Shown: one piece after another, positions 31,418 to 40,214 of the stretch
Layout of the letters: every line of letters begins with the position of its first letter
Position numbering within the stretch: the stretch's first letter is position 1
Origin: JALEVB01 sp022768265
GTDB taxonomy: Bacteria; Bacillota_I; Bacilli_A; Erysipelotrichales; Erysipelotrichaceae
Reading direction: 5' to 3'
Length of the DNA stretch: 64,000 nucleotides
Assembly: GCA_034168985.1 (NCBI GenBank)
Contig: JAXFJE010000014.1
Location: forward strand, 1-64,000
Made by a program: the position numbers and the translations under genes
Notes under the pieces: generated by a model
What the model was told of the DNA's origin: nothing
The model's database searches: none
What the model saw: only the letters and a program-made list of their open reading frames with translations

Positions 31418-32755
31418 ATGCGCATGTTTTTTATCGTTATCATAACTAAGATCGTATATCATCTAAGCAAAATGCGTGGCAAGCAAGGGGTAACCCTAGC
31501 AGGCTTGATTGCTTTAAAGATGGATCGTAATATCTTAGCTAAACTAAGCAAGCAAGTAAAAGAAAAGATCATTGTTGTATGTGGTACCAACGGAAAAACG
31601 ACAACGAATAATTTAATAGCTTTGGCATTAGAAAGTGCTGATAAAAAAGTTATCTATAACCAAACAGGTTCTAATATGTTAAATGGGATCATAGCTTGTT
31701 TTATCTTGCATACCAATATCTGGGGCAAGCTCGATGCAGATTATGCTTGTTTAGAAATCGATGAAGCTAGCTTACGAAGGATCATGCCACAATGTCAAGC
31801 TGATATCTTAGTTTTAACCAATCTTTTCCGCGATCAATTAGACCGTTATGGGGAGATCGATATTACCATGGATCTTTTAAAGGATGGTTTAAGCTATGCT
31901 CCTAAATGCAAATTGATCGTCAATGCTGATGATGTATTATCAATGTATTTTGCTAAAGAAAGCCATCATCCATATTTGACTTTTGGAATCAAAGATCCTG
32001 TGATGACGCAAAATGTCAATGAAATGCGTGAAGGTCAATTTTGTAAATATTGTAATCATAAGTTAACCTATAAGTTTTATCACTATTCTCAACTAGGTGA
32101 TTATTACTGTCCAAATTGTCATAATAAACGAGAAAATATCGATGTCAATGGTGAAGATATCTTATATCAAGATCATTGCGAAGTTACGATAAATGGCACA
32201 CGGTTAATTACCAATTATAAAGGTTTTTATAATATCTATAACATTTTAGCTAGCTGTGCAGTATTAGTTAATGAAAATATTGCATTAAATACTTTTAATA
32301 AAGTATTGAAGAATTTTAGACCGGAAAATGGACGATTGGAAGAGTTTAATATCCAAGGGGTGAAAATAACGTTAAATCTTGCGAAAAATCCAGCAGGTTT
32401 TAACCAAAATATCAATCTTTGCTTAAATGATCCATTACCAAAAGATGTTTTGATCGTCATCAATGATAATGCGCAAGATGGCATAGATGTTTCTTGGTTG
32501 TGGGATGTAGATTTTGAAGGGTTCAAAGCTGATAAGGTAGAACATTTTTATACTTCAGGTACTAGATATAAAGATATGCAGTTACGTTTAAAATATGTGG
32601 ATATTCCTTCAATGGCCATTGCCAAATATCAAGAAGCTTTTAAATATGCCATTGAACATTCAACTACCAAAAATTTATATATCTTGGTAAATTATACAGC
32701 GCTTTACCCAGCCCATGTCTTTTTAAGTAAATTACAAAATGAACAAGCGAGGTAA
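31418..32755 (+). CDS. murT: Lipid II isoglutaminyl synthase subunit MurT
   Basis: MurT with GatD amidates the second-position glutamate of lipid II to isoglutamine, a modification needed for cross-linking in many Gram-positives. The 445 residues comprise a Mur ligase ATP-binding domain (GTNGKTTT at 56-63), a Cys4 zinc ribbon insert typical of MurT (CKYC...CPNC, about 209-233), and the C-terminal DUF1727 domain with DNAQDGIDVSWLWD, which holds the catalytic Asp. gatD starts 3 nt after the stop, giving the usual murT-gatD pair. The short GGT-AAG upstream spacing suggests coupling with the CPBP gene. Confidence 0.95.
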   Translation: MRMFFIVIITKIVYHLSKMRGKQGVTLAGLIALKMDRNILAKLSKQVKEKIIVVCGTNGKTTTNNLIALALESADKKVIYNQTGSNMLNGIIACFILHTNIWGKLDADYACLEIDEASLRRIMPQCQADILVLTNLFRDQLDRYGEIDITMDLLKDGLSYAPKCKLIVNADDVLSMYFAKESHHPYLTFGIKDPVMTQNVNEMREGQFCKYCNHKLTYKFYHYSQLGDYYCPNCHNKRENIDVNGEDILYQDHCEVTINGTRLITNYKGFYNIYNILASCAVLVNENIALNTFNKVLKNFRPENGRLEEFNIQGVKITLNLAKNPAGFNQNINLCLNDPLPKDVLIVINDNAQDGIDVSWLWDVDFEGFKADKVEHFYTSGTRYKDMQLRLKYVDIPSMAIAKYQEAFKYAIEHSTTKNLYILVNYTALYPAHVFLSKLQNEQAR

Positions 32756-32758
32756 GAA

Positions 32759-33481
32759 ATGAGAAAGTTTAAGATATATCATTTATTTTATGATTTATTA
32801 AATTTATACGGTGATCGTGGTAATATCGCTTGCATTGAAAGAAGACTTGCTTGGCGTAATATTCCATATGAAACTCATCGGATTGGCATCAATGATGAAT
32901 TTGATCTTCAAGATGCGGATTTTGTTTTGCTAGGTGGTGGTTCAGATCGTGAACAGGCCATTGTGTGTGAACGTTTAAAACAAATAAGACAGCAATTGGT
33001 TGATTATGTTGAAAGCAATGGAGTATTGCTAGCAATATGTGGAGGCTATCAATTATTAGGTAAATCATATATCATGAATGATGAAACGATTGAAGGGCTT
33101 AACATCTTGGATATCAAAACCATCAAAGGTGATGTTCGCCTAATTGGTAATGTCGTGATTGATAGTCCTTGGGTCGAAAGTAAGATCGTTGGTTTTGAAA
33201 ATCATAGCGGTAAAACTTTGATCAATAATTATCAACCTTTAGGTAAGGTCTTGGTAGGTTATGGTAATGATGGTAGCAAAGAAAATGAAGGACTTATATA
33301 TAAAAATGTCATCGGTACCTATTTGCATGGTCCTTTATTACCTAAAAATCCCGAAGTTGCTGATAAATTGATTAGCCTTGCTTTAGCCCGTAAAAACTGG
33401 GATATTCCGTTAGATAAATTAAATGATGAAGAAGAATTAGTGGCGAAAAAGATCATGATCGATCGTCTTTTAAATATGTGA
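32759..33481 (+). CDS. gatD: Lipid II isoglutaminyl synthase glutamine amidotransferase GatD
   Basis: GatD frees ammonia from glutamine and channels it to MurT. The 240-residue protein is a class I triad amidotransferase of the CobB/CobQ-like type: the catalytic nucleophile is Cys94 in AICGGYQLLG, preceded by LLGGGSDREQ (56-65), and the catalytic His is in GTYLHGPLLPKNP (about 189-201). YGDRGNI near the N-terminus is the usual GatD start. It is coupled to murT (3-nt spacing). The gene ends the clear part of the operon, with a 73-nt gap before the next small gene. Confidence 0.95.
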   Translation: MRKFKIYHLFYDLLNLYGDRGNIACIERRLAWRNIPYETHRIGINDEFDLQDADFVLLGGGSDREQAIVCERLKQIRQQLVDYVESNGVLLAICGGYQLLGKSYIMNDETIEGLNILDIKTIKGDVRLIGNVVIDSPWVESKIVGFENHSGKTLINNYQPLGKVLVGYGNDGSKENEGLIYKNVIGTYLHGPLLPKNPEVADKLISLALARKNWDIPLDKLNDEEELVAKKIMIDRLLNM

Positions 33482-33554
33482 ATATATGTGAAATTCTAAC
33501 ATTCTATTGATTAGTTTATTGCTTAGCTATAAAATTAGGGTAGTGAGGTTGTAT

Positions 33555-33956
33555 ATGGAAAAGATTAAAGACAATATCTTACGTTTCTTGCGTGGTCGAT
33601 ATGGCAATGATCAATTTAATAACTTTATTGTTTTATTTTCACTTGTGTTTGCCTTTTTAAATATCTTTATCGAAAATCCGATCTTAACTATAGTAGCATA
33701 TGCCTCAATGATTTATGCAGTATATAGAATGTTTTCGAAAGACATCTGGTCTAGACAAAGGGAAAATATCACTTATCTTGACAATACGAGGTTTATAAGG
33801 ATGCGCTTTAATTTGATTAAACGTAATCTTACGGATAAACAATATAAGTATTTTATTTGTCCTAAGTGTAAACAAATGGTCAGGGTACCAAGAAATAAAG
33901 GAAAAATTGAGATCAATTGTCCCAAATGTCATCACAAATTTGATAGAAAGAGCTAA
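33555..33956 (+). CDS. Small membrane protein with C-terminal zinc ribbon
   Basis: I do not recognise a named family. The 133 residues have two hydrophobic segments (about 25-45 and 47-65) and a C-terminal zinc ribbon, CPKC...CPKC (about 103-129), which faces the cytoplasm if both segments span the membrane. Similar 'zinc-ribbon membrane' proteins are common small proteins of Firmicutes. The ATG at 33555 is chosen because GTGAGG lies 9 nt upstream; the in-frame ATG at 33507 has no clear RBS. It follows gatD and precedes another small membrane gene by 5 nt. Confidence 0.7.
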   Translation: MEKIKDNILRFLRGRYGNDQFNNFIVLFSLVFAFLNIFIENPILTIVAYASMIYAVYRMFSKDIWSRQRENITYLDNTRFIRMRFNLIKRNLTDKQYKYFICPKCKQMVRVPRNKGKIEINCPKCHHKFDRKS

Positions 33957-33961
33957 ATTAT

Positions 33962-34228
33962 ATGTATTATTTTAAGTTTATTTTAGGCATTATCATCTTT
34001 AATTTTGTACTAAGCATTATATTTTATAATCCTAATCTGTTTTTTCTGGCTTTGATTGCATTTGTAGGTTATATTGCTTATCGTAGTCATAAGATTTCTA
34101 AACAAAAGGAACAATTTTTTAATGATTTTAATCAAACCTATCAGGAAGATATCAATCAACGTTCATATGATAACAAAGATATCATTGATGTTGAATATAC
34201 CCAAAAAGATATTTCTGATGATAGATAG
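33962..34228 (+). CDS. Hypothetical small membrane protein
   Basis: This 88-residue protein has two hydrophobic segments (about 3-22 and 25-41) followed by a polar, acidic tail of about 45 residues (ending DVEYTQKDISDDR). No family is recognised. It lies 5 nt after the zinc-ribbon gene and is probably translated from the same mRNA. No strong RBS is seen (GAAAGAGCTA), so expression may depend on coupling. A terminator follows 19 nt later. Confidence 0.6.
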   Translation: MYYFKFILGIIIFNFVLSIIFYNPNLFFLALIAFVGYIAYRSHKISKQKEQFFNDFNQTYQEDINQRSYDNKDIIDVEYTQKDISDDR

Positions 34229-34247
34229 GGTGATAGTGAATGAGCTG

Positions 34248-34275
34248 AAGATAGTAGTTGCTACTATCTTTTTTT
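34248..34275 (+). terminator. Terminator of the murT-gatD region
   Basis: The perfect stem AAGATAGTAG / CTACTATCTT with a TTG loop is followed by T5. Confidence 0.88.
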
Positions 34276-34284
34276 GTGCAGATA

Positions 34285-34319
34285 AAAAATGTTGATACCT
34301 TATAGATATCAACATTTTT
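34285..34319 (-). terminator. Terminator of the RNase J gene
   Basis: The inverted repeat AAAAATGTTGATA / TATCAACATTTTT gives a T5 run on the minus strand just after the rnj stop. Confidence 0.8.
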
Positions 34320-34330
34320 GTATACTAATA

Positions 34331-36127
34331 TTAGAATTTATTTTTTTGTGTTCTTGATTTATTTGTTTTGGTTTTGGCAGCAATTTGTGCCATAGCTTCT
34401 TTTTGATTCAAAATGACTGGGATAACGATTGGGTTACGATTGGTCTTTTGGTATAAAAATGGTTCTAAGGCAGCACGTATACAATTTTTTAAATCACCAA
34501 AGGTCGTTTTTTGCGCCATTTTAACTTTTAAGGCATCATAAACGATTTTTTCAGCTTCTTTAAGCAAGGTTTGTGATTCTTTGATGAATACGAACCCGCG
34601 AGAAACGATGTTTGGTAAACATAAAATTTTGTTATAACGTGAATCAATGGTAACGATAACTGCTACTAAACCATTGTCCGCTAAGATCTGACGATCCTTG
34701 ATAACGCTGGTTGATAAACCTGAAATATCATTGCCATCGACATATATATCATCGGTTTGGATTCTTTCGTTGGATTTAAAGCATTCTCCATTGCGTAAGA
34801 TAATAGGATCACCATTAGCGCAGATAAAACAATTTTTTGCAGGGATACCAGTTTCGATAGCTGTCAACATATGACGCTTTTGCATTTTATATTCACCATG
34901 CATTGGCATGAAATATTTAGGCTTAATTAATTGCAACATTAATTTTTGTTCTTCTTGTGAAGCATGTCCGGTCGTATGTAGGGATGTTAAAGGTGAGTTA
35001 ACTACAACATTGGCACCTACACGGGTCAATTGATTAACTACAGCATTAACGCTAGTACCATTACCAGGTATTGGATTGCTTGAGAAGATGACCGTATCTC
35101 CAGGGATGATCTTGATAAAGCGATGTGTTCCATTAGCGATTCTGCTTAAAGCTGCTAAAGGTTCACCTTGCGATCCTGTACATACGATACAAACTTTGTT
35201 AGCTGGTAGGGTATTTATTTCATTTGGTCCAATGAAGCTCGATTCTGGAATAGTGATAACTTTTAATTTTTTCGCTATTTCAACAACATTTTCCATGCTG
35301 CGCCCAAAAACAGCCACTTTTCTGCCACAAGCCACAGCTGCTTCCAATATTTGACCTAAGCGCAAGACGTTTGAAGCAAAAGTTGAAACGATCAAACGAC
35401 CAGGGGTCTTACGCATTTGTTCTAACAAACTTTGAGCTACTTTCTTTTCAGAAATAGAAAAGCCACTAACTTCAGAGTTTGTTGAGTCACTTAATAATAA
35501 TGTTACACCGATCTGACCGATGTATGCCATTTTTTGGTAATCAGAGTTTTTGCCAATAGGAGTAAGATCGAATTTGAAATCACCAGTTTGGACGATCCGT
35601 CCATTTGGTGTATTGATCAAGACTCCTAAAGAATCGGGAATCGAGTGAATCGTATTGAAAAAGCCGATATTAAAATGCTTTGTTTCGATTCTTGAATCAC
35701 CATTGATCTCTACTAATTTGACATTTTTACTTAATTTTCTTTCTTCCAACTTTTTATTGATCAAAGCGCAAGCAAAGCGCGGAGCATATATCTTATCAAT
35801 TTTAATTGATTGAATGAAAAAAGGAATGCCACCGATATGGTCTTCATGACCATGAGTGATGACAACGGCTTTTATTTTATGCTGGTTTCTGATCAAGTAT
35901 GAAAAGTCCGGAATAACATAGTCGACGCCAAGTAAGCTTTCTTCAGGAAATAAAATACCAACATCGATAACGATGATCTCATCATCGTGTTCAATGCAAT
36001 ACATGTTCTTTCCGACTTCACCAAGACCACCTAAAGCGTATACCATGGTATCAGTTTGATCATTATATAAATTATGGTTTTTATTTCTTGTTGTTACTCT
36101 TGGTGGATTTTTTAAACTTTCTTTCAT
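34331..36127 (-). CDS. rnj: Ribonuclease J
   Basis: RNase J is a 5'-3' exonuclease and endonuclease of RNA decay in Firmicutes. The 598-residue protein has a metallo-beta-lactamase domain with the zinc motif HGHEDH (92-97), the inserted beta-CASP domain with RLIVSTFASNVLR (about 240-252), FGRSMENVV and the HTTGHASQEE motif (about 386-395), plus a C-terminal RNase J-specific domain. It starts with about 25 extra basic residues before VYALGGLGEVGKNMY. Only one RNase J is in the window, so J1 or J2 cannot be told. It is 50 nt downstream of def on the same strand, possibly in one unit. Confidence 0.94.
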   Translation of the reverse strand: MKESLKNPPRVTTRNKNHNLYNDQTDTMVYALGGLGEVGKNMYCIEHDDEIIVIDVGILFPEESLLGVDYVIPDFSYLIRNQHKIKAVVITHGHEDHIGGIPFFIQSIKIDKIYAPRFACALINKKLEERKLSKNVKLVEINGDSRIETKHFNIGFFNTIHSIPDSLGVLINTPNGRIVQTGDFKFDLTPIGKNSDYQKMAYIGQIGVTLLLSDSTNSEVSGFSISEKKVAQSLLEQMRKTPGRLIVSTFASNVLRLGQILEAAVACGRKVAVFGRSMENVVEIAKKLKVITIPESSFIGPNEINTLPANKVCIVCTGSQGEPLAALSRIANGTHRFIKIIPGDTVIFSSNPIPGNGTSVNAVVNQLTRVGANVVVNSPLTSLHTTGHASQEEQKLMLQLIKPKYFMPMHGEYKMQKRHMLTAIETGIPAKNCFICANGDPIILRNGECFKSNERIQTDDIYVDGNDISGLSTSVIKDRQILADNGLVAVIVTIDSRYNKILCLPNIVSRGFVFIKESQTLLKEAEKIVYDALKVKMAQKTTFGDLKNCIRAALEPFLYQKTNRNPIVIPVILNQKEAMAQIAAKTKTNKSRTQKNKF

Positions 36128-36177
36128 TTTAACCTCTTTCTAAAATCACCAATATTAGCAACAGTATTATAACAGTT

Positions 36178-36744
36178 TTATATTTCAATTGCATCATCAT
36201 TTTTCATAAACGGATCATTTTTAGAAATATGATCATAATATAGGGTTCCAGAGAAATGATCGATCTCGTGCTGTAAAACGATTGCTAAAAAGCCTTGGGC
36301 ACGAATGGTAATTTCTTTATTGGTTAAGGTATCAAAGCCTTTGACCTTGATCCTAGCACTGCGATAAACATAGCCTTTATGATCATCTTCAACGGATAAA
36401 CAGCCTTCGCCATTAGCTAAATAAGCTTTTTGGATCGAAGAAGAGATGATCTTTGGGTTGACCAAACAATATTCATAATTGATTTCATTACCATCTTTAT
36501 CAATATCGGTACACACAACTGCGCACATTTGCTTGTTGATACCAACCTGAATGGCGCTGATACCAACGGCAGGACGTAGATCCTTTGCTTCGGCGATATC
36601 GGGGTCGATGCTTTCTTTGACATATGTATATAGATCTTTCATCAAGGCTTCATCTTCTTTTGATAAAGGTAATTGGACCGGCAAAGATTTTTCACGAATC
36701 TTGGGATCAGTATCCTTGATGATCGTTTGTTGATTGATTATCAT
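36178..36744 (-). CDS. def: Peptide deformylase
   Basis: Def removes the formyl group from nascent proteins. The 188-residue protein has the three metal-site motifs: VGISAIQVG (60-68, variant of GxGxAAxQ with Ser for the first Ala), EGCLS (113-117) and HEIDH (159-163). Cys115, His159 and His163 are the expected metal ligands and Glu160 the catalytic residue. The inserts place it with the type 2 (Gram-positive) deformylases. The start is set by GGAGG on the minus strand (36751-36755). A divergent FtsW/RodA gene starts 84 nt away. Confidence 0.94.
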   Translation of the reverse strand: MIINQQTIIKDTDPKIREKSLPVQLPLSKEDEALMKDLYTYVKESIDPDIAEAKDLRPAVGISAIQVGINKQMCAVVCTDIDKDGNEINYEYCLVNPKIISSSIQKAYLANGEGCLSVEDDHKGYVYRSARIKVKGFDTLTNKEITIRAQGFLAIVLQHEIDHFSGTLYYDHISKNDPFMKNDDAIEI

Positions 36745-36827
36745 TTAAAATTTCCTCCTATTTTAATAATGATAACAAATTTAATAAAAAAGTACAAAAA
36801 ATTTGTTTACATGTTAAAATATAAAAT

Positions 36828-38027
36828 ATGAAAAATAAAAGAAGAAGATTTGAGTATTTTAGATTACCTCTATATATTGATAAACCTATTTATTATGCGA
36901 TCATGACCTTAGCAATCTTTGGTTTTATCATGGTAGTTTCCGCAAGTATGGGTTTGGCTATCGGTGATAATGCATATTTGATTGCTACAGGAATCAAATT
37001 GATCTTGTTTACATTGGTTGGATATATCGGTATGGTCTTTATGTCCCGCTTTTTTGATTTTAAGATCTTAAGCTCCCTGATGGAAGCTTCGATGGTAGTT
37101 ACGATCATTTTGCTGATGGCATGTCTAGGCTTTAGTGGAGCAGGGGGTGCCAAAGCGTGGATTCAAATCCCCATAGCAGTTACAGAAGTAACTTTCCAAC
37201 CATCAGAAGTAGCCAAGATCGTCTGTGTCTTATGTATTGCCAATTATTTAGGTGATAATAAGCGTATTTATCGCAAACCTTGGAACTTGATCAGATATCC
37301 AGCGATCTTTGTTTTGTTATGTGCTTTTATCATCTTGGTCTTGCAGTCAGATTTAGGAAGTGCGGCCGTATTGATGATCATGAGCGTCGTGAGCTTTTTG
37401 ATCTTAAAGAATCCATGCTTGAAGCAAATACAAAAGTGGATCGTTATCATTGGGGTTGTCGGGGTCATTTTTTCCTTTTTCTTATTATATACTTCAGTAG
37501 GAGAGAATTTTATTCGTTTACTACCTTTAAAGGAATATCAAATCAATCGTATCTTGTCGGCTATCAATCCTTTTATCGATCGTTATAATACAGGTTACCA
37601 ACTTATCAATGGCTTAGTTGCCTTTGCGACCGGTGGTTTTTTTGGGGTTGGTTTTGGTAATTCGATTCGTAAATATACCGACTTTCCAGCATCCAATACC
37701 GACTTTATCTTAGCTATCGTAGTTGAAGAACTAGGTTTTTTGGGCTTTATGATCATTGCTACATGCTATTTGGTCATAATCATTCGTTTATTTAAATATG
37801 CCTTTAAGATGAAAAGTGAAAAGGGCAGAGTAATATTAGTAGGGATTGCTACTTATTTGTTCGTACACTTTTTATTCAATGTAGGAGGGGTTACAGGATT
37901 TATTCCTTTGACTGGCGTTCCGCTTTTGATGATTTCTGCTGGGGGAACATCAACCTTTACTACCATGGTTGCGATTGGCATTGCGCAAGCCATCATATCC
38001 CAGTATCGTCAAGGAGAAATTGAATAA
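36828..38027 (+). CDS. FtsW/RodA/SpoVE family peptidoglycan polymerase
   Basis: This SEDS-family glycosyltransferase polymerises lipid II at the septum or the side wall. The 399 residues hold about ten membrane segments. The signatures are QPSEVAKI (about 124-131), LQSDLGSAAVLM (about 166-177), the large extracellular loop with NRYNTGYQLINGL-type sequence (about 246-263) and NVGGVTGFIPLTGVPL (about 346-361) with SAGGTS. Gene order before rsmD-coaD recalls ftsW of Bacillus, so FtsW is slightly favoured over RodA. No Shine-Dalgarno precedes the ATG at 36828; TAAAAT boxes directly upstream raise the possibility of leaderless translation. Confidence 0.9.
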   Translation: MKNKRRRFEYFRLPLYIDKPIYYAIMTLAIFGFIMVVSASMGLAIGDNAYLIATGIKLILFTLVGYIGMVFMSRFFDFKILSSLMEASMVVTIILLMACLGFSGAGGAKAWIQIPIAVTEVTFQPSEVAKIVCVLCIANYLGDNKRIYRKPWNLIRYPAIFVLLCAFIILVLQSDLGSAAVLMIMSVVSFLILKNPCLKQIQKWIVIIGVVGVIFSFFLLYTSVGENFIRLLPLKEYQINRILSAINPFIDRYNTGYQLINGLVAFATGGFFGVGFGNSIRKYTDFPASNTDFILAIVVEELGFLGFMIIATCYLVIIIRLFKYAFKMKSEKGRVILVGIATYLFVHFLFNVGGVTGFIPLTGVPLLMISAGGTSTFTTMVAIGIAQAIISQYRQGEIE

Positions 38028-38572
38028 TGAGAATCATTGCTGGAAAATATCGTTCCCGTCCCTTAAAAACATTGAAATCCAACCATACTAGGCCAACTTT
38101 AGATAAAGTAAAAGAAGCGGTTTTTTCTAAGTTAGGAGCTTATTTTGCGGGTGGTAAGTGCTTGGATTTATTTAGTGGCAGTGGGGCGATTGGTTTAGAG
38201 TGTTTATCTAGAGGGATGGATGAAGCATATATGATCGATAATAATTATGATGCGATCAATATCATCAAAGCTAATGTTAAAGCGTTAGAGGCGCAAAAGT
38301 GTCATATCTTGAAGATGAACTATCAAGTAGCTTTAAGTAAATTACAAGATGAATGCTTTGATCTTATCTATTTAGATCCGCCTTACCATCTAACGGTTTA
38401 CGATGAAATCATCAAGTTTATTTATGAACATGACATGCTTGATCAAGATCATGGTTACATCGTGTGCGAAGGCTTAAAAGAAGTCAAGATCCAAGGCTAT
38501 GAAGAATTAGCTATTGAAAAAAGTGTAGATTATGGCATCATGACAATTACATATTTGAGGTATAAAAAATGA
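38027..38572 (+). CDS. rsmD: 16S rRNA (guanine-966-N2)-methyltransferase RsmD
   Basis: RsmD methylates G966 of 16S rRNA. Its 181 residues have the SAM-binding motif DLFSGSGAIGLECLSRG (about 47-63) and the catalytic LDPPY (about 118-122), with the family N-terminus MRIIAGKYRSRPL and TRPTLDKVKEAVF. It overlaps the upstream SEDS gene by one base and coaD by 4 nt, the conserved rsmD-coaD pairing. SD AAGGAG is within the preceding gene. Confidence 0.95.
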   Translation: MRIIAGKYRSRPLKTLKSNHTRPTLDKVKEAVFSKLGAYFAGGKCLDLFSGSGAIGLECLSRGMDEAYMIDNNYDAINIIKANVKALEAQKCHILKMNYQVALSKLQDECFDLIYLDPPYHLTVYDEIIKFIYEHDMLDQDHGYIVCEGLKEVKIQGYEELAIEKSVDYGIMTITYLRYKK

Positions 38573-39045
38573 GAATAGCGATATATCCGGGCAGTTTTGA
38601 CCCTATTACCATTGGACATTTAGATATTATTGAACGCAGCGTAAAGATCTTTGATAAAGTGGTCATTGCCATTTTGGTCAATCCACGAAAGCAACCAACG
38701 TTTTCAGCAAGCCAGAGAAAAGTCTTGATCGAAAGATCAACTGCTCACTTAGCAAATGTTGAAGTTATCGTAAGTGAAAGCTTGACCATTGAAGTAGCAA
38801 AAAAATATGGAGCGAATGTCTTGATCAGAGGGATTAGGGCCGTAGCTGATTATGAGTATGAGCTTCAACAAGCTACGACCAATATGATCCTTGATGAAAA
38901 TATTGAAACATTATTTATGGTCGCACGACCAGAATATTCTTTTTTAAGCAGCAGCGTCGCTAAAGAACTAGCACAATATCATTGTGATCTTACCAAGATC
39001 TTGCCATCAGCCATCATCGATGATGTCAAAGCAAAATTTCAATGA
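38569..39045 (+). CDS. coaD: Phosphopantetheine adenylyltransferase
   Basis: CoaD makes dephospho-CoA from 4'-phosphopantetheine and ATP, a late step of CoA synthesis. The 158-residue protein has the nucleotidyltransferase motif YPGSFDPITIGHLDI (6-20), RGIRAVADYEYELQQA (about 87-102) and the C-terminal YSFLSSSVAKELA (about 123-135, ISSS-type motif). Full length. It overlaps rsmD by 4 nt and ends at a strong terminator. Confidence 0.96.
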   Translation: MRIAIYPGSFDPITIGHLDIIERSVKIFDKVVIAILVNPRKQPTFSASQRKVLIERSTAHLANVEVIVSESLTIEVAKKYGANVLIRGIRAVADYEYELQQATTNMILDENIETLFMVARPEYSFLSSSVAKELAQYHCDLTKILPSAIIDDVKAKFQ

Positions 39046-39052
39046 TACACCT

Positions 39053-39082
39053 AACTCATTTCTTCATGAAATGAGTTTTTTT
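39053..39082 (+). terminator. Terminator of the rsmD-coaD unit
   Basis: The perfect 9-bp stem AACTCATTT / AAATGAGTT is followed by a T7 run. It separates coaD from the heat-shock operon. Confidence 0.88.
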
Positions 39083-39102
39083 GTCGCAAAACATCAAAAA
39101 AA

Positions 39103-39129
39103 TTAGCACTAATTACTTGACAGTGCTAA
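39103..39129. promoter_or_regulatory. CIRCE operator 1 of hrcA
   Basis: TTAGCACTA-N9-CAGTGCTAA matches the HrcA-binding CIRCE consensus (TTAGCACTC-N9-GAGTGCTAA) with one symmetric change per arm. It contains the -35 box TTGACA, so bound HrcA blocks the promoter. Confidence 0.95.
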
Positions 39130-39145
39130 ATGGTTGTAGTATATT
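39117..39145 (+). promoter_or_regulatory. Promoter of the hrcA-grpE-dnaK-dnaJ operon
   Basis: TTGACA (39117-39122) and TATATT (39140-39145) are 17 nt apart, a good sigma-A promoter between two CIRCE operators. Confidence 0.85.
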
Positions 39146-39146
39146 A

Positions 39147-39173
39147 TTAGCAGTCAAATAAGACTAGTGCTAA
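39147..39173. promoter_or_regulatory. CIRCE operator 2 of hrcA
   Basis: TTAGCAGTC-N9-TAGTGCTAA is a second, weaker CIRCE element (two changes from consensus, one in each arm) that starts directly after the -10 and covers the predicted transcription start and leader. Confidence 0.85.
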
Positions 39174-39188
39174 AAAAAGGAGGTAAAC

Positions 39189-40214
39189 ATGCTGACAAAT
39201 CGCCGAATTCAAATTTTAAAAGCTATTGTTGATGAATTTGTGCAAACTGCTGAACCCGTTGGCTCAAAAGCATTGATGGAAAAGTATAGTTTACCATATT
39301 CTAGTGCAACGATAAGAAATGATATGCAGTATCTTGAAGAGGTAGGTTATCTTGAAAAGATGCATACATCTAGTGGTAGAATTCCTAGTACTTTAGGTTA
39401 TAAGTTTTATTGTGAACATTTGATGGAAAGCAAGGTTGATCCTACGATGGAGTATGCTTTACAGCAAATATATAACGATGACAAGATGAATGTTGATACG
39501 GTCATTCAAGCAACCTGTAATGTGTTATCACAAATGACCAATTTAACAACTGGGGTACTTGGACCAGAAGCACATAATCAACGCTTAGAACATGTAAAAC
39601 TATTTCCAATTAGTGAACGTAGCGCAGTGTGTGTATTCATCACGGATAATGGTTATACAGAAACGAAAAACTTTCAGTTCGAAGAAGCTATCAGCGTTGA
39701 AGATATCCAAAATTGTTGCGATATCTTAAATGATCGACTTAAAGGATCATTTATCAATGATCTTGTTGAAAAAATGGAACTGGTTAAACCTTTGCTAGCT
39801 GCTAATGTAGTTAGACATGACTTGTTGTTCAAAGCTTTTGTTCAAGCTTTTATGAAGTTTGCAAATGAAAACTTATACATCGCCGGACAAAACAACATGC
39901 TTTATCAACCAGAATTTTCAGATATTGAAAAGTTAAAAAATCTGACGCGAATGATCGAAGATAAATCTATTTGGAGCAACATCACCAAACAAGGAACAAC
40001 GAAGTTATTGATGGCCAATGACGATGTTGATATAACTTGGTTAGAAGATGTCGCGGTCATTAAAAGAAGCTTTCATCTAAATGAAGATGAAACTGGTCAA
40101 TTGATGATCGTTGGACCACAACGTATGAATTATGAAAAGATCGTTTCCATGTTAGATAGTACATCTAAAATGATTGAAAAAGTATATGGAGGAAATAATG
40201 GAAGAAAAGAATGA
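39189..40214 (+). CDS. hrcA: Heat-inducible transcription repressor HrcA
   Basis: HrcA binds CIRCE and represses chaperone operons until its folding by GroEL is outcompeted under heat stress. The 341-residue protein has an N-terminal winged helix (TNRRIQILKAIVDEFVQTAEPVGSKALME, about 2-31; SSATIRNDMQYLEEVGYLEK, about 38-57), the family motif HTSSGRIPSTLGYKFYCE (about 60-77) and the dimerisation/GAF-like region (about 100-330). It is the first gene of the operon and lies downstream of two CIRCE elements, giving autoregulation. RBS AAGGAGG (39177-39183). grpE begins inside its 3' end. Confidence 0.96.
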   Translation: MLTNRRIQILKAIVDEFVQTAEPVGSKALMEKYSLPYSSATIRNDMQYLEEVGYLEKMHTSSGRIPSTLGYKFYCEHLMESKVDPTMEYALQQIYNDDKMNVDTVIQATCNVLSQMTNLTTGVLGPEAHNQRLEHVKLFPISERSAVCVFITDNGYTETKNFQFEEAISVEDIQNCCDILNDRLKGSFINDLVEKMELVKPLLAANVVRHDLLFKAFVQAFMKFANENLYIAGQNNMLYQPEFSDIEKLKNLTRMIEDKSIWSNITKQGTTKLLMANDDVDITWLEDVAVIKRSFHLNEDETGQLMIVGPQRMNYEKIVSMLDSTSKMIEKVYGGNNGRKE

